Shown one piece after another: positions 11,260 to 22,440 of a stretch of 64,000 nt of DNA (position 1 is the first letter of the stretch; each line of letters opens with the position of its first letter). The notes below the pieces were generated by a model. That model had not been told where the DNA came from. It did no database searches and saw only the letters and a list, made by a program, of their open reading frames with translations. The position numbers and the translations under genes are program-made. Origin of the DNA: Isoetes taiwanensis (Eukaryota; Streptophyta; Lycopodiopsida; Isoetales; Isoetaceae); assembly GCA_021234155.1 (NCBI GenBank), contig JAJEKV010000103.1:556001-620000 (forward strand), in the 5' to 3' direction.

Positions 11260-14200
11260 AAACTTGGCCTTAGCCTTATCCAAAAGACTAAGCCATTCCA
11301 GACCATGGGCCCTGGAACTTATCAGTCCCTGGACATAGTCCAGGGGAGCCTTGGAAGTCCTTATACTAAACCTTTTATTTGATCCACCAGGCATTATAGA
11401 CCCATGCCAAATGCTTTAAACATTTTCAAGATTTTCTCGCCTGAAACCCCTAAGAAGACATATCCATGTTCTTCTCAAACAAAGCTCTAAAACTGTTATT
11501 CAATGTTTATTCTGCTTAATTTCCTCTGCTTAATTTTTTCTGTACTAGCATATCTCTCTTTAAATGCATTAAATGCATTCCTATTCATTCATATACTGCA
11601 TTCTTGCTTTTACATGATGTATAACTCAACAAAAATTCAAATGCATACCTAATGATACATGCTGCAATAAGAAAGCTTATCATAGTAGATAAAGAGCCCA
11701 AATTTCACTTCCACCTTCTGCTATATATTATTTATTTACAAAAGCTTAGTTTAAGTAGGTGTATCATGTTTTGAAAATAATACCATAATATGGCGAAGCC
11801 ATGAATTCTAAACCGATAAAATACTCACTATATGTTTTCACGCCACAATGTGGAACACTTGTTACTGTCGGACCATAAAATCACACGTATATGCGTATGA
11901 AACGAATTAACTTCATCTTTATGTAATCGAGAATGTTACCTTAAGCTTTGCGAAAAGCTTACAAAACCCATGTTCTGCAATTTCTCTAAAATGCCTCATG
12001 ACCTTCATCGAAGAAAATATTCCTTATGCTTCAATATCTTCCAAACATCATTCCATAAAGAGATTTGGAGATGCAAGATTGGTTACCTGTAACCAAACAG
12101 ACCCATATTAGCAATAATCTCGGTAATAGGGAGAGGGTTAACAGGTAAGCAATAATCCTGCATGGCTCATCGCCCTTCACCAAATATGTACTTCAAGATC
12201 AATTTACAAGACTAAACAATACAACCCAAAAATAGAAATGCATTGTGGAAGGCGTTAATAATTTTCTCCTTGAATTCCAAAGATTATTCAAACACTAATT
12301 TACTCTAAGGTAACCTTGATTAAGTTGTAGCTCTGATCGTAGTCGTTCTCGCTTGATTCTCCATGTTGTTGTTGCATAAAAGTGTCTACCAGTTTTCGAA
12401 TGCTAGTCCCAGCAGCATCCTTACTTCCCTCGATCTTTTGTGACATAAACTTGCTCATTCCACCACCGTTCTTGGCTGTAAATACATCCTCAAGCTGAGC
12501 ATGAATCTCCTTTGCCTGTTTTGCTTACCCTGGTGGTGCAACACGATCCGAGATGCCGTGCGGCCCTTATCGAATCTTAGAAACAAGACAAATAGGCCTC
12601 GGTCTCGGCAAAAGCGTCGGTCTGAGAATGCTCTTAATGGTGTTTACGCGGACCATGTAACCACTTCTGTGAGAATGAGCCGATTCTCCAGTTCGTAGTA
12701 TGATGCTTGGAGCATCCATCTATGCTAGCAGCCATCTGTCGCTCCAAGAACAAAGGCGCTGTCTGAATGTTTCCAACAGCAGTAGCATGTTATTCCCACA
12801 GGGCCAATCTATATATCTGTTGTTCCGGCAGTCCAGACTGGTGCATGGCAGCCGTGTAACTTCCATGATTTGGCTTTGCTAAACTAGGAAGCCAGCTATT
12901 TTTGGCAGGATAGCAAGTACCAGCTGTAGATAATGCTTGTATGGTGTTGGCTCCAGCTAAACCAGAGTTATCTGAGCTTTTTGACGATCCGCGACTAATT
13001 TCCATGATTTCATTTCGATCTGCCAGTACATGTGAACCCGCTGCCATGTTCAATTCTTAGGGTTGCGAAAATAGCACCTGCGTTAGTGTCACGAACCCTA
13101 AAATGGGAACCGGGTTGTATTTCATTCATCTTGACATTTTTTAGTGGTTAATAGAATGTTAGTATACCATTGAATAATTCCATTACCCATTCAACAATGG
13201 TAATTATGTTGTACATGATTATTTGCACAAATATAGGAAATAACCATTGTCTCCCATCCCCAATGCAGTCGTCTCTGGGTTATGACACCATATTACTGCA
13301 AATAATCACTGGTGGTCAAACACTAGTGGTCTATGCTTTGGAGTCAGGTCCACAGTATGGGAGGCCAGTCCTGCTTTGCCCATACATTACTCTTGTGCCG
13401 TAGGTTTAATATTGCTTCTTTTCACAGGAAAAAAAACCACATGTGCCCTTCTTTAACATAGAACATGTCCGTCTACAAATATTTTATTGCTAAGGTGCAA
13501 ACCCTAGAAATGGGTTTTAAGCCTACGTAGTTAGAATGAGATGCAGATTGTATGCCATGTATCAAGCCCTTAGCCAAGTCTTAGAAAAAGAACCTGATTT
13601 TCCACGATCCTTTGATTTGAGAAAAACTTGAGTCGTAACACCTCTTTGAGTCCAATCACCTTATTAGGTAGCCGGTGGTCCATAAATGGTATGTTTTTGG
13701 TAAATCAAAAATCCTTTGCCATTTTCCCATGAGAAAATATCTTACATAGGTCTGCAACAACCTGCATGTGTCAGCTGCTCAAAATATCGTTGCCACCATG
13801 CAACAATAAAATTTCATGTTTAAACATGCAAGTTAAATTTCATGTAGCCTGCCCCTAGGCTGCAGAAAATTAATTCCAGAAAATAGTATCCATTCTAGTT
13901 CCATCTTCCGTTAAAAAAAACCATTTTCTTTACCCTGAGGTGAACTTGGTTCGTTCCATAATCCAACTTCCAGTACTACACCAGAGGGCATACTGCAAAA
14001 CAAGCTTAGTTTCTGAAGAGCACAAGGAAAAATAATGGGTCCATTATTTTCCTTGCAAATGTTAGTTGTCCGAAAATCCTTTTGGGATGCTAAGGTCTAT
14101 GTTACCCTATGGGTTTAGTCAGACGAGCCAGGCCTGCATCAAGTCTTATGCATGTCATTTTTACCATTATCTCATGAGAACATACTTTACATGTTTCTGC

Positions 14201-14813
14201 AACACCATGTATACTACTTGCCTACGCATGCTCAATGCCCCTTCAAGTGCATCCGTTTACTCCATGTGCATGCATGTTCATGTCTTTGTCTTCCATGCCC
14301 ACATTCTTAAATATGTATGCTAAGCTCCAAAACTCAGTTTGTTTTACAAAATCTGGTCAACATTTATTTTGAGCACTTCTGTTCTATTATACCAACTCCA
14401 TAATTTTTGAACCAGTGGACCAGTTAGTCTAAAAGCTGAGCTTTTAATGCTTTCCAACACCCATATTTCATTTGCCTGCCCCTAGGCTGCAGAAAATTAA
14501 TTCCAGAAAATAATATCCTAAGAAATACTATGTGATCAAGTTACACATGTACTTGCCTACGCATGTTCAATGCCCCTTCAAGTGCACCCGTTTACTCCAT
14601 GTACATGCATGTTCATGTCTTTATCTTCCATGTCCACATTCTTAAATTTGTATGCTAAGCTCCAAAACCCAGTTTGTTTCCCAAATTCTGGTCAAAATTT
14701 ATTTTGAGTACTTCTGTTCTATTATACCAACTCCCATAATTTTTGAACAGTGGACCAGTTAGTCTAAAATCTGAGCTGTAGAGCTTATACTAGGTCAAAT
14801 CCATCTGTTAATT

Positions 14814-14888
<75 letters not shown>
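11260..14888. repeat. 4.4 kb tandem unit 3 (partial)
   Basis: Third copy, ending in its (TA)n tract at 14816-14888 and lacking the final ~760 bases present in units 1 and 2. Beyond it the sequence changes to LTR-element remains. Altered CAG/CTG sites occupy about 11770-12010 and 12250-12660; the rest matches unit 1. Confidence 0.95.
12300..13047 (-). pseudogene. Unrecognised gene-like sequence in tandem unit 3
   Basis: Counterpart of the unit 1 and unit 2 sequences. The first part is the best preserved of the three: from the ATG at 13047 it is open for 85 codons, through NHGSYTAAMHQSGLPEQQ, to a stop near 12790. The remainder down to the shared stop near 12300 is interrupted. Function unknown. 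Confidence 0.4.
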
Positions 14889-14891
<3 letters not shown>

Positions 14892-14940
14892 ATATAATAA
14901 TATAATATATAATATAATATATATATGTTATGATAGTATA
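14816..14940. repeat. (TA)n and AT-rich tract at end of unit 3
   Basis: About 36 perfect TA dinucleotides to 14888, then a degenerate TAATA-rich stretch. The tandem array ends here. Confidence 0.95.
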
Positions 14941-14950
14941 AATACATGGA

Positions 14951-16520
14951 ATGTCACATTCTTCCCCTTGGAATAATGTTGTCCTCAGCATTAGGAATAG
15001 TTTAAAAAAAATAATTAAGTTTCAAAAGGTAAATTTATTTGCTCAAGGAATATAGGATTACATAAAGTTGTTCTAGGACCAAAGTTCCCATATCACTAAA
15101 ATTAGATAGGAGCACACATACAAAATAATAGTTAAATAACAAGAGGTGGCCCCAAACTGAGGCCTAGAATCTTCTGAAGTACGTCAGTACGCACGATTGA
15201 CCTACATCAGTACCTATAAAATAACTAAAATAGCGTGGTTGAAGGGACCAACCCTTTAAGGAAAAGAAATATGAATGAAGGAAATCCTATAATGCCTAAG
15301 GCTTGCATTTCGTCTCGGCGTAAGGATGGCTCATGACGTCCGGAGTAAGATAGTCTGGTATGTCACCCAAAATAAAACTCTGTGACGCCTCATCAAAGTG
15401 ATGGGGGAAAGGTTAAAGGGGTCCCCCGCTATGCTGGCGTCCCCGTCTCCCAGGTAGGTATACTCCCTACCCCGGGCCTTCAGATCTCCCCTCTCTATTT
15501 TTCGTGCGTCATCACCTCGGGCAAGCCCTATAATCCTTTTGGCCTGTGCCCATATGGCCTCGTCTTCGGCAACCTCTACACACGAAGGCAGGTAAAACTT
15601 GACCAGCATCAAGATCTGGTCGGGTTGTTCCGCCAAATTGTATGGCTCCCCCAAGGCATTCAGCTTTAAGAGGAAGCACTACGACAGGTGGAAGATAGTG
15701 TAGGGTACCCTATGTCCGATGGCAAACCACTGAATCAACTCATCTAGAAGGAGGTCAACCTTTCCCTAGTCATCGACAAGCTGCTCGCCAAGCTCGGCAA
15801 AGATTTGGTGGACGTTAATGTTATAATAATACATAAAGCCGCGGGTATGGGCCATGTTCATTGGCGTAGGAGAAGGTTCAAAGAGGCACTGGTATGGCGG
15901 CAGTGGCGGCGACCAAGCGCGAGGTTATGGGGAAGCAAGCTCTTCTCTGGCGGCTATGGCGGACGGATGAGGCGGCGAGCACAAGTAGGTGAGATGGGAA
16001 CAAAAAAATAACCATAACCTTTTTTTTTGAAGTTCAATTTGTTTTTTCAATTTTTTTTTTTTTAATAAAAAATTTTACGGCAGAAATACGTGTTTTTATA
16101 CGAGTGCATGATAGGGAAAATACGTGTTTCTTTTGAGATTCTAAGTCTATGTTTTGCCAATCACTCTCTATTCTCCCGTGCCTATTTGACGCCGTCTTGA
16201 CGCCGAAAACAAGTGCCCCTTGGTCAATTGGACCATTCTCGACACGTTGATGCAAAAATCGCCTTCATCCGAGTTACCTAGGAAAAGTTATGGCCCTTGG
16301 ACACAAGAGACCTTCTTTCCTCCAAGAACTTAACATAACTATAATAACTCACATCTTCATACCTAACTAGTTTAATCCTCTGATAACTAGGCCAACCCAC
16401 ATACTAACTATGGAGTTGGGGTAGTCTAACCTAAGTCGAAGTCCCCTACAACCAACCAACCTAACGAGTTACACTATGGCCAGTGCAATGATTTGGTCTA
16501 CCAAAATCATGCTCTGAACT
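14951..16520 (-). mobile_element. Degenerate LTR retrotransposon remains
   Basis: Read on the minus strand, TGTGACAT at 14958-14951 follows 'ccaaggggaagaa', the kind of phrase that ends plant Ty3/gypsy polyproteins just before the 3' LTR. At 16526-16520 the sequence CGTCACA, an LTR-type end complementary to TGTGACG, is followed by TCAGAGC, the tail of an initiator-Met tRNA primer-binding site whose first part is missing. Between them lies a gag-sized reading frame on the same strand. Protease, reverse transcriptase and integrase are absent, so this would be an internally deleted, decayed copy. LTR limits beyond the two ends could not be traced. Confidence 0.4.
15331..15790 (-). pseudogene. 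Possible gag-like ORF remnant
   Basis: Minus-strand sequence reads as a coherent hydrophilic protein interrupted by two stops. An upstream part contains HQIFAELGEQLVDD and DLLLDELIQWF; an open 107-codon part runs through GEPYNLAEQPDQILMLVKF and AEDEAIWAQAKRIIGLARG. I do not recognise a named domain. Its position between a possible primer-binding site and a possible polyprotein end suggests a retrotransposon gag. The opposite-strand frame here looks like a shadow. Confidence 0.35.
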
Positions 16521-16526
16521 GTGACG

Positions 16527-18120
16527 CTCCTAGAATCTATATGATGCCCCCATCGTACAAATATGGGGAATTCCCCTCCCATGGCAACTACATCACCATG
16601 GAAAGGCCCTCCATCTAACTCAGACACACTGACCCCAATTTTTGGTCCACATTTGTTTTTTAGTTGTACGGAAGTGTTGTTTTATGCCAAAAACAACAGC
16701 AAAATGGCCCCAAAAGTCCACATGGCCCGTTTATCCGGATTTGCACAAAGAGACAGTGGTTTTTTGACAAAAATTTCCGACGGTGGTTTTTTGGCACCTT
16801 TTTGTTTTTTGGTCAACGTGTCCTTTTTTTCACTGTTGTTTTTAGCAGATTTTTGTCAACGTGTGGTTTTTTCTTGACTATTGTTTTTGGAGGAGCCAAT
16901 CGTTGTTTGTCTTCTAAATAACACATCTAGATTTGAATATTCTTACATGTGGAAAACTAAAAGAGGCGAGTTGTTTTTCCTTTTCTCTATGTTTTTTTTT
17001 TTTTTCTCTACTTGTAGTTTTTAAGTTGACATTATTTTCCTAAAAAACATACATAATTTTTCAAAGAAATCCACATGAAAAACTAAATTACAACACGTGA
17101 AGAATTAAATTACAATGCTATAAATGAAAGTGTAAAAAAAAAAAGAACACGTGAAAATAAAAAGCGGCGTTGAGAAGTGTTGTTTTTATCAACAAAAGAC
17201 AAGTTGTTTCAAGTGTTATTTTGCAAATAAATAAATAAAACTACCTATGGCCTTTTTTCAATTTACTAACAATACATAGTTTTTTTTTTTAAATTAATTA
17301 AAAACAATAGTGGTTAAAAAAAAAATAACCACATTTTGAAAGTCAATATATTAAATATTTTTTGTTTCTCATATAACTTCAATATCATTGAATTCTTGAT
17401 TGCTCATATTTATTTTAGAAAAGCCTTTTTGGGAATCGAACCCAAACAAGTCCATAAAAGGCATTATGCGTTGCAATCCAAATTTTGACTCCGTTTCAAC
17501 TGGTTTAACTTAGGCAAAAACATTTAAAGTTCAAAACATTTGGGAAAGATTATTTTCGGGGGGAACCAAGGTTTCCCTTAAGGTTTCAAAACATCAACTT
17601 AAATTGATTTCAAGAGTTTTAAAACATTAAATCAAGTGGAACATCACTTTAACATCAATTTGATTGCAAAAATGTTTCAATTAGCCGGGGAGGTATTGAC
17701 CCGATTACTTTGTGCTGGTTTACTTCCTTGAATGCTCGATCTGGAGCTATTCCTTCCACTAAAATATCTTTGTGCTATCCAAATATATGCAAGCCATACC
17801 CACCATGCCCCATTCATTGTGGAATCTTAGTTCTCCAAGAAAATTTTGGCTTCAAAAATGAAAAGGTGCAAGACAAAAAAGTGAAATAAAGAACAAGAAA
17901 ACAAAAATAGTATTACCTGAGAATAATAGCTCTGCAGAAGCTAAGGTTGCAGCAATGGGAGTCTATGTTAAATTTTTTATTCTCTTTGGCTTGACTCACC
18001 CAAGGTTGGAAGGCGAGATTCGATAACATGGAAGTCATTGCCTTGTTGGATCGGTCTGTGAGGGATTGAAAAGAGCATGAAATTGACGACGAAGCTTGAG
18101 AAATTGGAAGTTATATGTTT
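16527..18120. other. Non-coding AT-rich stretch
   Basis: No gene is supported. The stretch has T- and A-homopolymers (16971-17010, 17281-17330) and repeated 'gttgttttt' phrases. Part of it may be an LTR of the element to its left, but no second LTR is clear enough to compare. Confidence 0.5.
17400..17515 (-). mobile_element. Possible tRNA-derived SINE head
   Basis: On the minus strand GGGTTCGATTCCC at about 17444-17432 is a perfect B-box core with a short stem. A loose A-box-like segment (aaccagttgaaacgg) lies about 60 bases upstream. There is no tRNA fold, so it is at most a SINE head or pseudo-tRNA relic. Confidence 0.35.
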
Positions 18121-18344
18121 TCCAACTTGTATCGGTAAAATTATTTATGTACAGATTGTCCTTCCGAAATTCCTAATAAAAATTATTTTATTTGTATTTA
18201 TTCACATCCGCAGCGGCTTTTACGTCATATCTAGGTTTTTCGCGTGGGTGTGATATTTATCTCGAAGAAATGAAATATTATTGGAAAAAACAATTAATTT
18301 ATTTATTCCTCACCGCGGCGAAAGCAACTTCGTGTGACTCATGT

Positions 18345-18352
18345 TATAAATA
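18345..18352 (+). promoter_or_regulatory. TATA box of coiled-coil gene copy 1
   Basis: TATAAATA lies 88 bases upstream of the first ATG (18433). The same box with the same following bases (gaagacc) precedes the second gene copy, which supports a real core promoter. Confidence 0.6.
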
Positions 18353-18432
18353 GAAGACCGATGTCCACGGCCGACCTCCGATCCGCCTTCTGCTCATCTT
18401 CTACTTCGCTTCCACCTTCCACCTTCGCTCCG

Positions 18433-18813
18433 ATGGCATCATCATCCGACCACGCCAAGATAGCACTCCCCAGCGCCCAGAGCTGCCCGTGGACATCACC
18501 CTTGCAGTGGTGATGAAGAGATTCAAGGAGATCCATGATGAAAACAACCGTCTCGTCGCCGAGAACAATGAGGCGGTCGATTTTAACCTTCACGAGGGCT
18601 GCTTTGCCGAGGCGAGGCGTTGAGCTCGTGGAAACATTAAGCCATGTACCAAGAGGCGACGAGCCGCGGGGCGGCGGTTGAAACTGCTCACATGATTTTG
18701 AGGCTTTAGAAGATATGGAGAAGAAGCTCCGAGCCGCGGAGGATGAGAACGCAGCCTTTACGGCTCGCTTGCGGGGACATGAAAATCAGCTAGAGGATCA
18801 TGAAGATCCCTAG
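18433..18813 (+). pseudogene. Small coiled-coil protein gene, copy 1 (frameshifted)
   Basis: From the ATG the start reads MASSSDHAKIALPSAQ, then the coding frame shifts to VVMKRFKEIHDENNRLVAEN and, after more breaks, to ALEDMEKKLRAAEDENAAF, ending in EDHEDP and a stop. The Glu/Lys/Leu pattern is that of a coiled coil. Two or three frame changes separate these pieces, so it is a pseudogene or the sequence contains errors. The 5' region has a TATA box and a C/T-rich leader shared with copy 2. I do not recognise the family. Confidence 0.5.
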
Positions 18814-19223
18814 CCGTTGTATCTATCTATTTTTTGCTTCAAAGAAAAGTTTTCTCTATTTTTTGCTTCTATCTATCCTCTTGTTCCAATGTATGTTCTG
18901 TTTTATTAAAATATCACCACGACCTTGAAATGCCTTGCTTGCAATTAGGTAGCAATCAATGGATTTCAGCGTCGTGTGATCTCCATCTGCTCTATTTTGC
19001 TTCAATGAGAAGTTCTATCTTTAGTTATGTATCGTTAAAATTACTTATGTATAGATTGTATCACCGAAATTATCAATAAAATTATCACACGAGCTTTCTG
19101 GAAGAAAAGACGTTAGAAGAAGTAACGGTCCTTTTTCCTCACCGCGGCGCGAGAAGCCGGTCCATTTTCCCGACCCACGGCATCCCTTGCGTCGTGTGAC
19201 TCAAGCTACTACGAAATCCCTGT

Positions 19224-19231
19224 TATAAATA
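19224..19231 (+). promoter_or_regulatory. TATA box of coiled-coil gene copy 2
   Basis: TATAAATA lies 103 bases before the ATG at 19327, in the same context as at 18345. Confidence 0.6.
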
Positions 19232-19326
19232 GAAGACCTTCTATCTTGCCTTCCGACCTCCGATCCTCTTCCTTAGCCTTCCGCTCATCTTCTCCGCCTT
19301 CCTTCGCCTTCCCGCCTTCTCCTCGG

Positions 19327-19467
19327 ATGGCATCTTCATCCTCCTCCGATAGCGACCGCCCCCGAGCTGCCCAGCGGACATCACCCTTCAGCGTGGTGAT
19401 GAAGAGGTTCAAGGAGGTTCACGACAACGGTAGTCTGGGTCGCGGAACCGTGGCATGTTGGGCGTAG
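19327..19467 (+). pseudogene. Small coiled-coil protein gene, copy 2 (truncated)
   Basis: The frame starts MASSSSSDSDRPRAAQ and keeps the conserved VVMKRFKEVHDN segment seen in copy 1. It then runs into the 19-bp minisatellite and stops after 46 residues. The coiled-coil part of copy 1 has no counterpart here. Promoter and leader are well preserved (TATA at 19224, C/T-rich leader), so transcription is possible, but the product is a stub. Confidence 0.5.
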
Positions 19468-19833
19468 GTGGCATGTTGGAACCTAGGTGGCATGTTTGAG
19501 CCACCTTGGCACGCTTGAGCCTAGGTGGCATGTTGGAGCCACCTTGGCATGTTGGAGCCGAGGTGGCATGTTGGAGCCTAGGTGGCACGTTGGACCTAGG
19601 TGGCATGCTAGAGCTCACGAGGCATGTTGGAGCCCTGGTTGGCACGTTGGAGCCTACGTGGCATGTTGAAGCCCCTTGGCATGTTGGAGCCTAGGTGGCA
19701 TATTTGAGCCACCTTGGCATGCTTAAGCCTAGGTGGCACGTTGGAGCAACTTGGCATGTTGGGCTCACGTGGCATGTTGGAGTCCAGTGGCATGTTGGAG
19801 CCTAGGTGACATGCTAGGTGGCATGTTGGAGCC
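19452..19833. repeat. 19-bp minisatellite
   Basis: About 21 units of ggcatgttggagcctaggt with variants such as 'gagccacctt' in the second half; a few units are 12-20 bases. The period is not a multiple of three, so the open frames running through it on both strands are by-products. It interrupts the second coiled-coil gene copy. Confidence 0.95.
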
Positions 19834-22440
19834 AGTGTCGGAGAACATATCAAACCCAAAGTGTCCTGCCGGTCGTAGTGTAGAAACCCAAGTGTTTTGT
19901 CGTTCGGGGCGTTACAAAGACTGGGAATGGAGATTTGACTTATGTAATGTCGTGCGAAACAAATAAATTACCCTAGGGACCAAGTTACGGGTCATTTTTT
20001 TTGCAGCAAAGAAACACGAACCCTCTACATGGCGATTACGCACCCTCCGCTAAGGCCAATTCACTCTGAACGTGTTGGGCGTGAGCTACTTTGGTGCTTC
20101 CGGGGCGGGGGTGGTCTTCGCCTGCGAAACTTGGTCTCGAGGGTAATGTCGATGTTTTTAGTTAGTTGGCGAAGTCGGATCACGCCCGGTGGGAGAATTG
20201 CCCGTCCGTGGCGAGGACCCTCGCAGAGGACCTTTAGGTCGAATCGCTTACGGAAGGTTTTAGGGCTCAGATTGCCTCGGCATCAACGCCCTCCCACTAC
20301 CTCATGACATTGTGCAAGATCTGGTCCAATCTAGCTAGGGTATGGCCTCCAAAACGCAAAACCACATTGCCTTGCCGAGTTATTGTAGGGTTTACGTTAT
20401 GGAGGCCAAAAGGGTGGTCGTTGCACTTGGGACCCGGTGTACCTTTTTTGAACATGCATGCAGAGCCATGGCAACTGAAATAACAGACTTTGGATCTATT
20501 GGCGATCCTGGGTGCAGGCCAAGGAGGGCCTGCGATGGGAAAAAAGAAGGCAAGAGAAAGGTAGAGGTAATCGCAGCCATGGTATAGAAGGCTAAAAAAA
20601 CAATAGAGAACAGGAGGTCAGAGAGCTGAGGCGACTGATAACAAGGTCGATCTGCAATCAAGACCCAGGATAAGAACTAAAAGGGAATGGGGCGGCTGAC
20701 AGATCGGAAGGATGCCCACAACAGACATACAAGATGAAGGAACACAGAGATAAGTAATCTAGGAAGGAGAAATGCAGAGATAAGAGGTAAGCACAGATAA
20801 ATTCATTAATGGATCGGCTCATCAGGGCCGTACCATCGACCCATGAGGTGCAGGCGCCACCCTAAGACCAATCCAATAGATGCATGACCAAGCAGCAGTA
20901 CATTTGCTAGAAATTGATGAAGTAGGAAACTCTGCACAACAAAGAATTCAGCTCAGAGGAAACGCCGATGAAGGAAAGAAGGAAGCAACAGAGTATATAT
21001 AGATGACAAAGCCAAAATGAGAGCCTGCGCTATAGAAAGCACAGGCCACATGGCATTCTAGGTTATGAGCGTCAAGGCGCTGGGAACTGCATTAAACTTA
21101 ACTTTTGAAGGGATGAATCAGCTTGTGTATTTGGAGACTTAGGTGTTTCTAATGATTGTGGTGACCTGCGTGCTTGTCCAGATTGTAGTGTTATTATGCT
21201 ACATATTCTAAACGGGGTGCACCTTGGACTACCATAGTCGTCGGATCCGTCGATCCTACAACCCAGCTCGTATGTTGGAGCTTCCTGGCATCTCTAGTTT
21301 CGTTTATGATCATTTATGATTGGGGGCACCCATGATTTTAAAGTATGAAATACGAGTTTGCCTAAGGTTTTGATGGAATATCGAGCTTCTATACGACTTT
21401 GCTTAAGGTTTTAGAATATAAAATATGGGAGCTCGAACCTCTACCAAAATAAGTCAATGTCCTAATAAGACTCTTTGACCAACATAATCAATGAGCTAAA
21501 GTGATAATTTTTTATTTTAAATCTATGTTTTCTTTTTTTATAACAACACTCAATTATTTTTATGATATGGTCTATGGTTTCAGAAATTGTCATTTTTATA
21601 TCCATATCAAATCCCTCTGGAACCCCCTGTTATTATGCTTACATATTTAAACAAGGTTATCGACGTGCTTGTCTTAGCTGTTCTATTCCCTTTGGTGTGA
21701 TGATCTTTGCTTTTTTATAATTGTCTAATTTTGCTGAATTTGGAACATCATTTGACACATTTGATACTGCAATTAATAGACACTAGGACTCTTAAGGTGA
21801 ATCTCATTTGTATCATAATCAAGCTTCACAAATTTCTGAAATGACACAATTTTTATAACACAGTCACATTGAGTTGACATAATAATTTTATTGCTCGGAT
21901 TAAATATGGAATAAATCGCTTTGACTAGATATGTCGGTGGAACTCCAGGAAAGTGATCGTGATCAAGCAGTATAAGCCCAAACGTTTTAAACCTTTTCAA
22001 ACTACACTCGCCTAGAACTCAACCTACAAAGCCCTTTGGATTATTTGGTGCAAATGGCTCCTCATTTGTTGGTTTCACAATGGCAACACTCTCACCATCC
22101 ATTTCTAAAGTAATATGCCCCTCCATGTCCTCCAGATGCACCTGAACTCCTCGAATCACACTTGTGCGGCTGATCTGGCACTACATGATTCACTTTTATT
22201 GCCGACCTCAATTCATTTGAAACAGACTTTGAGATTTACCTTCTGTTGTGTTTGTGGCCACAATTTTACATGTTTATTGTTTAAGATATTGTTGAAGCCT
22301 ATATTCTTGTTGCCAATACTATGAGACAAAAGCAGTTTTAGGTTGTGGCTCAAAGCACACAAAACGAAGTTGCAAAAACTAAAAACTCAAAACCAACAAT
22401 CATCGAGTAACATAGAGAAGGAATACAGTTTAACGATGAA
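19834..22440. other. No gene recognised
   Basis: A GC-richer start (19834-20600) gives way to ordinary AT-rich DNA. Several short open frames occur on both strands, none with a recognisable domain or splice-bounded exon series. Nothing here is annotated as coding. Confidence 0.5.

Larger units (their letters stand above)
18121..19085 (+). repeat. Tandem duplication of coiled-coil gene region
   Basis: The segment at 18129-18190 closely resembles 19030-19085 (both read like '...cttatgtatagattgt...ccgaaatt...aataaa'), which follows gene copy 1. Each copy is therefore preceded by what looks like the 3' end of a previous copy, giving a unit of about 900 bases. The leftmost 3' end has no gene body in front of it. 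Confidence 0.65.

Noticed and set aside
14785-14991. Open frame with Tyr-Ile repeats
   Set aside because: It is the translation of the (TA)n tract; only its first dozen residues may reflect a retroelement end.
15382-15669. 95-codon plus-strand frame
   Set aside because: The minus strand over the same bases reads more like a protein and continues upstream through further coherent sequence, so this is a shadow.
19487-19966. Several overlapping open frames of 60-83 codons on both strands
   Set aside because: They all come from the 19-bp minisatellite, whose period is not a multiple of three.
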